A stretch of DNA of 31,453 nt from Ichthyophonus hoferi (lineage: Eukaryota; Opisthokonta; Ichthyosporea; Ichthyophonida; Ichthyophonidae): NCBI GenBank assembly GCA_002751075.1, contig NAOQ01000028.1, positions 241,583 to 273,035 of the forward strand, given 5' to 3'. This document shows, piece after piece, positions 21,988 to 31,453 of the stretch; position 1 is the stretch's first letter, and each line of letters starts with the position of its first letter. The notes beneath the pieces are model-generated. The model had not been told where the DNA came from and ran no database searches. It saw only the letters and a program-made list of their open reading frames with translations. Made by a program: the position numbers and the translations under genes.

Positions 21988-24597
21988 ATGCTATTTTGGC
22001 GGCAAAGTACCCCAGCAACTCTCTCGGTTATGGGAAGGGTATGCTGCTGTTGTTCTATATTTGAAATGTTTTTATAACTTTTTGTAATATATATAGTATT
22101 ATAATCAAATTATATTAAATACTATAATATACTACATTATGTTATGTAATAGCATACTAAAATATATATATATGCTATAATTGTATTATATGAAGCACTA
22201 TATTATACTCTGTTATGTTGGATATTAATATGTTAGAATATATATTATGAAAGTATTTTGTATTATGTTATATGAGGTAATATTGTATAATAATATGTAT
22301 ATGACATTAAAAACATTATGTATTATATTATTTTATGGTAAGCTGTGTTATATTATCGTATAATGTATAATATTATATATTGGTTATTATGTAACTACCA
22401 TTTTAATGTACTTGGTGCATTTGTGGTTACTATACTTATTGTCATAATCTATTTATATCGGTAATAACATTGCTATTGGCTTTAGTACATTTTTTTCATA
22501 TTAATATAATTTTAACTTTAATTTTAAATTTTGAATGGTACTTAAGTATTAAGATATAATATGGGTTTTCCCCATTATCACACACATATATATATATGAT
22601 AATAGTGTATTTATAAATAATACAATAAACTAATCTTATTAACTCGACAGAAAACGTCAGAAATAATAATTTGATTAATCTCACGGGTTTGGATGTCATT
22701 TCTCCCTTTATTTCCTTTACAGGCAATGCATGACGTAATTCACCCCTTTATTTTCTTTACAGGTAGTGCATGACATCATCCCACCTAGACAAGGGTTGGG
22801 AAAACTATGCAAAAAAGCATTTGTTACGTAAGTTTTAATTTCAACGATAATTTTAATTTTGATAGTGTACTACATAATAGGATAAACTATTACAAGTATC
22901 CAATCTATTATATAAAATAATAGCCCAATAATAATATGTTAGTGATATAGTATCCTTTAGTATAATAAGTCATAAAATAGAAATTATTGATAATTATTTA
23001 CTTATATAGTATAGCATTACACGCAATCCTTTAAATATCAAATATATATATATATATATCTATATATATGTATCAATTTTTCTTATTATAAGATTTTTTA
23101 TTTATATATCATTTTTACTTGGATTGTACTTTTATTTTTGTTATTTTGTTATTATATTTATATTGTTGTATTAGTATATTTATATTATTCTATTATAATC
23201 TTTACATTTTTTTATTATTATATTCAAAATACTCTACCATTATATTTACATGTGTTTCATTATTATATTTACCTATTAGTTTTTAATTCGTTCTTACCTA
23301 CCCTATATATATATACCAGTGTAACCAATGAAAAAGACGTAACCAAAATACTTCATCGTCTACAAATCAACTATCTATTGCTTGATGGTGACGCAGCCCT
23401 TGCCCTTATAAGGCAAGCCCAGGATATAGGCGGGAAACCTAACATCACTCATTTTAATGTCGCCATAAAGGCCTATATTAGGACAGGCCGGTTTGACACT
23501 GCATATGTAAGTGATAAGATCAGAAAAAATATGTTGTTATGTGATGTTATATTGTAATATGCTATACTATATTATATTATACCCTAATAACCATTATCTT
23601 ATTAAGGCTTGATTGCATGATTATAATTGGCTATTAAAAATATTAAATATGATGATTAGGTATGTAAGTATACTTACAGTATGTGATTACTATATAAAAA
23701 TACCATGACTAACTAATATCTAATTATATTTTTACAGGACCTGTATAAGGCAATTGTAAAGAAAGGCATTGTAGGTGACACGGTGACATTTTCAAGCCTG
23801 GTAAGGGGTGCACGTGCGAGTAAAAACATGGCTGCATCCATCCGATTAACAGAGGCCATGAGAGAAGAGGGTATGATGTGATTGACGGCTATGGATGTGG
23901 GTGTGTGCTGATTGGTAAATAGGGCTATATAGATTTTAAAGTAATATCACCTGGGTTACGTATTGTCGTATTATTATATTTTATTGCAGGGTAGGATTTT
24001 GTATTGTATTGTATTGCATTTTATATTATATTATATTATATTATATTATATTATATTTATAATATTATAATATATTATGCTATGCTGTACTCTCCTATAT
24101 TATACTATACTATATTTTATTACACTACACTATACTATACTATACTGTATCATGCTATACTGTACTATACTATATTATACTATACTATATCATTCTATAT
24201 TGTATTATGTTTTATGGTATGATAGTATATTACTTATTTATTCCTTTTTTATCAACATAGCTCTTAGGAATTTTGAAATTTTGTTTTCCTAAACCATATT
24301 ATATTAAATATACCATATAGTACATGTAATAGTGAGACCATATTTACCATTTATATGTTATGAGTAATTTATTACATATCCAAAGTGTATATAATTGAAG
24401 AAATCATATTAAAATAAAATTTAAAACTATTTTTTTAAAATATACTTTCCTCTACTGGTATTGGTTGGTTGTTATATGAAAGTAACTAGAGAACCAATTA
24501 GCTCAACTTAGATCACGTGACTCCAGGGATTATTATACCACAGATTATTCCAAAGTATTCTATTTATAGACCACCGCCTCCTTCTACCGATAGGCGG
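21988..24597 (+). CDS. Pentatricopeptide-repeat (PPR) protein or PPR module, about 5 exons
   Basis: Exons 21988-22038 (start ATG, MLFWRQSTPATLSVMGR), 22763-22827, 23320-23506, 23738-23870 and 24527-24597 join in phase at each GT-AG junction. Two full 35-residue PPR motifs are clear: one starting ITHFNVAIKAYIRTGRFDTA (exons 3-4), the next starting TVTFSSLVRGARASKNMAAS and running into EEG-I-I-I-P. A degenerate half motif precedes them. PPR proteins bind organellar RNA. The short N-terminus has Arg and no acidic residue, compatible with a mitochondrial presequence. Reading through the last exon gives D-R-R-V-K then TAA, so it could end here at about 173 residues, which is short for the family. 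Alternatively GTAAGG at 24603 is a donor leading into the RdRP exons downstream. The first exon and the last are inferred from phase and are less certain than the middle ones. Confidence 0.7.
22701..22780 (+). repeat. Tandem duplication of a 3' splice site (two 40-bp units)
   Basis: Units 22701-22740 and 22741-22780 match at about 31 of 40 positions, each containing a pyrimidine tract, tttacag and an atgcatgac-like exon start. The second acceptor (exon from 22763) keeps the PPR frame; use of the first (exon from 22723) would add 40 nt and shift it. Confidence 0.8.
23990..24235. repeat. Pentanucleotide array (ATATT/ACTAT) in PPR intron
   Basis: Tandem TATTA and CTATA-type 5-mers inside the intron between exons 23738-23870 and 24527-24597. 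Confidence 0.85.
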
Positions 24598-24829
24598 GTA
24601 AAGTAAGGAAACAGGTTTTATTGGCTATAAGCGATATAGAATGTTTTTAATATTATTATATTTACCTTACTACTATTATAAACCTATATTATTATATATA
24701 TATATTATTACTACTATACCCTTATATTATTATACACCTTAATACTATAACTATATGATTATCTTTTTTATTATTACTATATGTAGATATAATATGTTAT
24801 TGTGCATAATACTATTAGTTTATGATATA

Positions 24830-25095
24830 ATATGATATGTTATAGTATAGTATGTTAATAATATTAATACACATATAAATTCATACTATGGTATAGTATG
24901 ATATAATATGGTATGTTATTATTCATAGTATATAGACTACGATATGGTATAAGATGATATGATATATGAGGTGATATGATATTATGTATAACACATTCAG
25001 GATATACCATGTTATGGTATGTGATGCTATGTTATTGTATAGAATATTATATAAATAATATTATGTTATTTCATGTTATTATATGATATTCTATA
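24830..25095. repeat. Degenerate TA-rich tandem tract (tatga/tatgg-type units)
   Basis: Irregular 5-bp units of ATATG/GTATG type in the poorly resolved stretch between the PPR and RdRP exons. Confidence 0.6.
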
Positions 25096-25106
25096 GAAAT
25101 ACTAGT

Positions 25107-25157
25107 GAGGGAAATGTTTAAAAAAATTGCGACAGTCTTTGACACTATAGTTATAAA
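25107..25157 (+). CDS. Candidate small exon linking PPR and RdRP parts, or first RdRP exon
   Basis: Codes for EMFKKIATVFDTIVIK with normal composition amid repeats. Its end (AA before gtgata) is phase 2 and fits the next exon at 25624 (AA|A = Lys). With acceptor gtgag before 25107 it also fits a phase-2 donor at 24603. It contains an ATG (25114) that could start a separate RdRP protein. The acceptor lacks a pyrimidine tract and the donor is weak. Another micro-exon candidate (25185-25213) lies nearby. Confidence 0.35.
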
Positions 25158-25442
25158 GTGATATCATATATATTATGTATTTAGGGAGACATATCTTGGA
25201 CTTACAAGGCCTGGTAAACTATATACTTTATGGTGTAGGCAGATATGTTTATACAATATATACTGTCATACTGTTATACGATTATATTAATATTAATATA
25301 CTATTATATACTATTGTACCTTTATACTATTATATTATTATACCATTTTTATTACTATACTATTATACTATTATATCATCCTACTATTATACTGTCTTAC
25401 CATTTTATTATCATACTATCATACTACCCTCTCTCCTACTTT

Positions 25443-25524
25443 CCTACTATCTTATTATCCTATTATCCTACTATCCTACTGTCCTACTATCCTACTATCC
25501 TACTATCCTACTATCTTATTATCC
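25443..25524. repeat. (TCCTACTA)n octanucleotide array
   Basis: Period-8 repeat, mostly TCCTACTA with a few TCTTATTA variants, inside a longer tract of TATAC-type units (25245-25570). Confidence 0.85.
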
Positions 25525-25623
25525 TTATATCAAAGCATTATACTATACTACTATTCTTTTATCATCCTATTATACACTCATACACACACTATAATCTCAT
25601 TTATGTATACCACGTTATCACAG

Positions 25624-28600
25624 ACCCAGAATTCTAAAAATAGCTTGGGCAGCACCACCAATTAACAATAGGCCTATGCCTACTACTTCGAATGGGCTTG
25701 TACCAGTTCAAGTGGTGTTGCCATTGGTGAATAATATAGAGGAGGATGTACCTAAGGGGTATATATATTCAATATATATAGGTGATATAATATATAGAAA
25801 TATGTTTAATATATCTATATGCATCTATATTTAGTAATATATATATATATATATATATATATTACAACATCTATTACCATTTATCCAATTGTATGTCATA
25901 CACTGAAAATATATCCTATGATCGTATTGGTTGTGTTAATCTTAGATCTTATACAATAATTGGGTTTTTCTTGATTAATAAACTGGGTACTATTTGAGCA
26001 ATCTATACGCTACAATCTAATCTATTAATCTGTACCTTACATCATATTCCATTGTTCTATACATTCATCTCGTCACCATTAAATATATAAACCAATAAGT
26101 GGATAGCATCTAATCTACTTTTTTATTGTTAATCCTTGTTTAGTTATTTTAAGAACTACAATTAATGATGATCAGATGATGAGTTTTAATTAACTATCAA
26201 AATTCAATATAATTAAGTATTTAATAGATACAATTGGTAGCTTAATGGATTAGATTAAGTTACTTAATACATAATAATTGGTTCCTAAGAATAGTATAAA
26301 TTAATTATCTGATTAATTATGTTTACATATGGTTAGTTATTCAATAGATTATAATTGATCATTTAGTATTTTAAAATTAGCATAAGTAATTTTAGCCAAG
26401 TCATACACCAAGTCGATGAGTATAAAAATAGTTTTATTTTTTAAATATTTTAATTTTGCATCATTTCTAAACATTAATGAAGTAAATTAACTGGCTCTTA
26501 CTGCAGACACATTAGAGTAAAGCAAGTTAAAATATCTGGTCATAAAGTAACGGTAAGGTTAATTTTAAATATGGCATATGATTGATAACTATAAATAAAG
26601 ACCAAAGATAGTGAATGGGTGAGATGAAATATAAATAAATATGAACCATTATCAAAGTAGGGTAAAAATAATCAAATGAATATATTATATTTATATTGTA
26701 TTGTATTGCATGTATTGTATTATATTGCATTTTATGTGTTGTATTATATTTTATTGTATTGCATTATATTGTACTGCAATGTATTATAATGTATTATATT
26801 TTATGTATTATTATATTATATGATATTATATTATATTATATTGTGTTATGTTGTATTGTCTTGTATTGTATTGTATTGTATTGTATTGTATTGTATTGTA
26901 TTATGTATTATATTGTAATGCATTATATGCCAAGGTCACTACTCAAATCATTACATATCAGTTAAAACCAAATTATTACTATTGCCGTTTACACGTTAAA
27001 TATATATGAACTGATTAGTAATTAATTGTAATTATTCTCAGGTAATTTTGTTTACACAATACAAAAATCAATAAAAAGTCTTAACTCAAAAATAAAATTT
27101 GACAATAAGACCCTATTAATCCAACTAATATAATACATATCTCACCTCTCCTTTAAACCAACTATCACAGGACTATGAAATGGTTGCTATGCCACCCAAT
27201 CTAGCAGCACAAACACTAGGTGCTGATTCCCTATTGGTTGTAAAGGTCAACTGCAACCATGCCAACAAAGTATCTATAGAGTATGTGTATTGTTACTAGG
27301 TTAATATGACTGGATTATTAGCATGATATATATGTATGTGTATAGTATAATGTATATAGTTGTATGTTACTATATTGAATTATATATAGATGTTACTACA
27401 TTACTATATTATATATGTATACCTTACTGTAATACTATATTATACTATGTATACAACCCCATACCATTATACCATACTATATATTCTCTTTCAAATACAT
27501 ATTTTAAAATGCCAAACTATACTAAATAGATATATATGACATTGCTGTATATAGTATAGTATAGTATAGTATTGTAAGTTATAAAATAGTGTATGTATAA
27601 TCTAATATAATATAATATAATATATATATTTGACTACAGTAATTACTTATATCTAGTTGTTCCTTTTCTTTTATACATTACAAGCAATCATATCACAGTT
27701 TTAAAAACAAAAATGCCAAATTTGACTTTTAAAATATTTTTTATTGAATATTACGATATCCTGGAAATGTAACACTCATGCTATTGGTGAAATATATTTT
27801 AGCATTGTTTATAATAGTTTTATTTATTATATTTCGCATTACAATTCACATATTCTACTGATGTTTCTTACAAATATTTAAAATTTAATTTATACTTGCA
27901 CAGATTTCCGTTTTAATATTTACAATATAATTAACTTACATCAATGCCAGTATAACTAGTCTCTTGCATATCTCTTTGCCCAATAGGAAGGCAGTACTGA
28001 AATATAATCTAAATATTTAAATTTTAAAATATTAGTTTACAAATTTTAATTTTAATCTTAGAATAGAATTGGTTTATAACAATTTCAACCATGAACTAAT
28101 CTTTTTCTTTTCTTTTTACCTAATAGAAAGGCAGCGTATAGCATTGATCCTATCCTATATAACACCTTGGCTAGAAGTATAATGATAGGAGATAAACAAT
28201 ACAATTTCATTGGTCATTCAGTCCATACATTGACTAATAAAAATGAGAGAACCTGCTGGTTCTATAATGGTAATGTGTAATTTTCTACCTATTAAATGAA
28301 AGTTTTAAATGTTTTGTTTGTAAACAGTCAGATGCTTTGTAATGTATATGTGTACATGTGCTAGTACTTTTATATGAATATGCATGTGAGAGTATAACTA
28401 TATATGGGTGTGTGGATGGATACCTGTGGGGTTTGCTTATACTAGTAGACAATTTTGATATATATACCCATATATCTGTCAATATTGGCGTATCCTTGTG
28501 CATTTAAATAAAGTTAACGGTATATGTATGGCACTACAAAATTATTGATATTAACATGATTATACATACACCGACACATACACACACACACATATATATA

Positions 28601-30713
28601 TATATATATTATACTCCCATGTAATTTCCGTTAGTCTTAACCATTTTATTCTATTTTATTATTCTATTTTTATTTTTTTATAATACTTTTTAATATTATT
28701 ATTTAATTTGTACTCTACCTTACCATTATATATCCACATCCACATATATGCATGTACCATTATAATAGTACAGTACCATATATCCTACACTATGACTTAT
28801 AATTATCACATCTCATTACTGCCAATTACCCAATTAATAACAGGTACACCCCAACATATATGGAAGAACGTTCTCCCTAGACTGGGAGATTTGAACCAAA
28901 TAAAAACCTGCGAAAAAAGGGCTAAACGGACTGGCCTGTATTTCACATCACTTGATGTATGGTTATGGTATAGTATAATATAGTATAGTATAGTGAAAAG
29001 AGGTGAGGAAAAGGGAGGATTAAGTAGGATACCATATGATCTGATAGGACATTATAGTATATTATAGTATAGTATATATTTATTATACTTATGATATGAT
29101 ATTACATTATATTACATTATATTACATTATATTTTATTATACTATATTATTCTATATTATATTGTATGTAAGCACATATTTTTATTAATAAATATAAATA
29201 TATACTCATCTTTTCATCCAATCAAACTATACTCATATCACCCTAAAACATCACCATATAGTAACTATAATAAATCCTTAGGGATTATGTCCTATTATGG
29301 ACACATGTGTCACCACATCCAATGATATTACAAGGAATGACTATGTATTCACCAATGGGTGTGGGTTAATATCCCCTACCCTGGCACACGATCTAATCCA
29401 GGTGTCTAAATATAGCCTATTTCATCAGGGATTGGCTATGGGTCAGGTAACTATTTATAGATTGGTGTTTTAAAGTGATTTTACTTTCTATCGTGTTAAA
29501 AGGTTCTATTAATTTTCATGTATCATGTAGATATATATACCCAATATTAGGTTTCCAACAATAGGTCAGTGGTATTCTTATTGGCTCAAACTCCTACTTA
29601 AAGTTTTAAATCTCAATACCTATCCAAATAATTATATAAAAATAAAACTGTAATTGACATATGCTTTGGTTTGTCTTAAAATCCTAATTAACCATTCTTA
29701 AAGCCTGTATTATGTTTAGCTCTATTTTTTTCTTCATATTAACTATGTATTGGTTCATTTGAAGTAAATTTGCGTGGTAATAATGACACTACATAGCCCT
29801 ATGTAGGTATTCTTGCAGGTGTGTCGTTGCCTTAATTAGGTAGCTTGCCGCCGAGTCACTTCCGCTGGTTTCTCTCAATGTCTATTGGTATACATAAAGA
29901 TATGATGCCATTATAATACAAACATATCAATAGGTCGCGGCCTCTGATTGGTGGAGACTATATTAGCTAATGACAATTACTTTAATTAATTAAAAGTTTT
30001 AATGAATAATAATTACATACCTTTACCTGTTCATTCCAAATATTATCCTTGTATCATGTGGGCCATTTAAATTTAATATTATAATTATAATTATAATTAA
30101 CCTGTTAAACTGCCCTAGAAACAAACACCAAGTGTGTTTCAAATAAGATATAAAGGATATAAAGGGATGGTAGCAGTAGATCAAGCCCTGCAAGATAGAC
30201 AGGTAGGTGTATAGTATATTATGATTGTTTATGATTCTTTCTAGTATAGTGTAGTATATTACAGTATATTATAGTTTTTAATAGTATATTATGGTATATT
30301 ATAGTATAGTATAGTATATCAATATATATGTATAGTATATTTTATTGAATATTATTTTAAAATGCTTCATTTTTATATTTTTATCATTTTTTATATTTTA
30401 TTCTTTATGTTATTATTTTATTTATTTATTATAATCAGCTTATCTCATACAAATTTATATCAAATTTATACAAAAATAGTTAAGTATTTTTTTTTCAGAT
30501 TATTAATATTTTAACCCGTTCATCCCATTCGCTCCCCATAGCTTATTCTTCGACCTAGTATGTGTAAGGTACCCCATCAATCATCGATACCTAGTGTTCA
30601 TCCAATCACCAATAAGCACGTGCAGTGGTCATGGTTAGGGGTGGTATCAGATAACTCCTTGGTGAATACGTCTGGTGTGGTGCTTAATGAACCAGTGATC
30701 ATCTTGCTAAAAT
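25624..30713 (+). CDS. Cellular RNA-dependent RNA polymerase (RNA-silencing RdRP family), 3'-incomplete
   Basis: Makes double-stranded RNA from single-stranded templates in RNA interference. Exons 25624-25758, 26507-26552, 27171-27280, 28127-28269, 28844-28956, 29282-29446, 30119-30202 and 30542-30713 join in phase at all seven junctions. Family landmarks appear in order: LGADSLLVVKVN (cf. FLRVxF), YNFIGHSVHTLTNKNERTCW (cf. FLxFSxSxLRExxxW), LPRLGDLNQIK (cf. LGDF), YVFTNGCGLISPTLA (cf. FxDGxGxISxxLA), TPSVFQIRYKGYKGMVAVD, LILRPSM and VVLNEPVIILL. The catalytic DxDGD loop lies beyond the window. In the fourth landmark the Asp of DG is Asn and the Lys of GKIS is Leu. The next exon may begin at 31170 (L-G-V, as the family has there) but soon hits a stop in that frame. 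Introns are 325-846 nt and rich in microsatellites. The upstream boundary is unresolved because PPR exons precede it on the same strand. Confidence 0.9.
26690..26925. repeat. Pentanucleotide array (TATTG)n in RdRP intron
   Basis: Nearly pure TATTG units at about 26860-26905, with degenerate ATATT units around, between the exons ending 26552 and starting 27171. Confidence 0.9.
27545..27622. repeat. Pentanucleotide array (TATAG/TATAA) in RdRP intron
   Basis: Short runs of AGTAT and ATAAT 5-mers between exons 27171-27280 and 28127-28269. Confidence 0.75.
27971..28137 (+). repeat. Duplicated 3' splice site, copies about 140 bp apart
   Basis: 27971-27994 (tctctttgcccaatag then gaaggcag) and 28111-28134 (tctttttacctaatag then aaaggcag) differ at four positions, all C/T or G/A. 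The downstream copy is the acceptor that fits the RdRP frame (exon from 28127). Splicing at the upstream copy gives only a short open stretch. Confidence 0.75.
28965..29170. repeat. Pentanucleotide arrays (AGTAT, ATTAC) in RdRP intron
   Basis: AGTAT units at 28967-28995 and ATTAC/ATATT units at 29095-29165, inside the 28957-29281 intron. Confidence 0.75.
30230..30330. repeat. Degenerate (AGTAT)n tract in RdRP intron
   Basis: AGTAT/TATTA 5-mers in the intron between exons 30119-30202 and 30542-30713. Confidence 0.6.
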
Positions 30714-31259
30714 GTATGTATAGATAGATATCTTCTACATATATATCCTGTGAACATATCCTATAAATATATCTGGTAAATATGCTATGCAAATGTATCT
30801 TGTAAATATATCGTATAAATATGTCATGTCAATATATCATATAATTATATCCTGCATATATATCTATTAATATTTTGACCTGTATATTCCCATTATTCTA
30901 TTTATTTAAGCTTTATCTTTTTAAAAACTTTAATTTTTTAAAGCGTTTGGTCTCCAATAAGATTATCCTAGTTAACACCAATAAATTCATCAAAATTTTA
31001 ACATTAAAATTAAAGGCTTAGAGAGAGGACACAGTTAGACATATATAGCAACAAATAATTCCTATGTTAAATTAGTAAAATAGTAAAAATTACAACGTAG
31101 AGAAGGAAACAAATAAAATAAATAATGAGAAGGGTGCATATTATAATTTTAATACCTTAAATATATCAGTGGGTGTGAGTTCCTGATGGATAATATGTTA
31201 TAATACCATCCCATTCCATGGCATGGCAGTTACTCCAATCCAACCCCATCTTATCTAAT
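30714..31259 (+). other. Intron of the RdRP gene (start), no certain exon
   Basis: Begins with the donor gtatgt after 30713. An AG at 31168-31169 followed by codons for L-G-V fits what the family has next, but this is only three to five residues before a stop, so it is left as a hint. Confidence 0.4.
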
Positions 31260-31453
31260 CCAATATTATATTATACTATACCTTACTACACTATGCTATT
31301 CTATATTATACTATACTATACTATACTATACTATACTATACTATACTATACTATACTATACTATACTATACTATACTATACTATACTATACTATACTATA
31401 CTATACTATACTATACTATACTATACTATACTATACTATACTATTACTATACT
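31260..31453. repeat. (CTATA)n pentanucleotide array at the window end
   Basis: Pure CTATA units from about 31306 to 31442, with a degenerate start. It runs to the window edge and is probably longer. Confidence 0.95.

Noticed and set aside
24004-24292. Low-complexity plus-strand ORFs rich in Tyr and Leu
   Set aside because: They lie in a pentamer array within the PPR intron. The same applies to frames at 25175-25637, 26696-26965 and 17376-17805.
28285-28983. ORFs in the intron between RdRP exons ending 28269 and starting 28844
   Set aside because: They are made of CATA/TA repeats, or run into the exon at 28844 in the exon's own frame from intronic sequence.

Overview
The window is AT-rich nuclear DNA from a eukaryote. 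Its genes are interrupted by GT-AG introns that can be followed by reading-frame phase, and it carries dense microsatellites, LTR-retroelement fossils and one assembly gap. The gene set (chitin synthase, cellular RNA-dependent RNA polymerase of the RNA-silencing type, a PPR protein, an Msp1/ATAD1-type AAA ATPase exon, WD40 exons) fits a unicellular or fungus-like eukaryote. The chitin synthase differs at several motifs from the familiar fungal form, so I do not assign a clade.

Layout. 1-5.6 kb is a retroelement graveyard: a gag-like fossil with a zinc knuckle at the left edge, a Ser/Thr-rich ORF, a Ty1/copia-type reverse transcriptase fossil (about 3250-3770, minus strand), four diverged copies of an LTR-like repeat around it, and an unrecognised coding-like relic at 5.1-5.6 kb. 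5.6-8.2 kb holds nothing I recognise. 8393-12830 (+) is a complete seven-exon chitin synthase gene, predicted 1111 residues, with short clean introns (91-262 nt). 12.8-15.8 kb is intergenic. 15813-17467 (-) holds three phase-compatible exons ending a WD40 protein. Just upstream on the same strand (17858-18031) is an exon that closely resembles the N-terminal membrane anchor of Msp1/ATAD1. The two do not join in phase. An N gap (18216-18749) inside an AAT repeat follows, then a long near-perfect hairpin (18826-19158).

21988-24597 (+) is a PPR gene or module of about five exons, with two full PPR motifs. It is followed on the same strand, with no clear intergenic space, by at least eight exons (25624-30713) of a cellular RdRP (QDE-1/RDR/EGO-1 family). 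The RdRP runs off the right end before its catalytic DxDGD motif. The exons from 25624 on are phase-consistent at every junction. Whether the PPR exons belong to the same transcript, giving a PPR-RdRP fusion, is the main open question here.

The introns of the WD40, PPR and RdRP genes are long and full of pentanucleotide repeats, unlike those of the chitin synthase gene. Two of them carry duplicated 3' splice-site segments.
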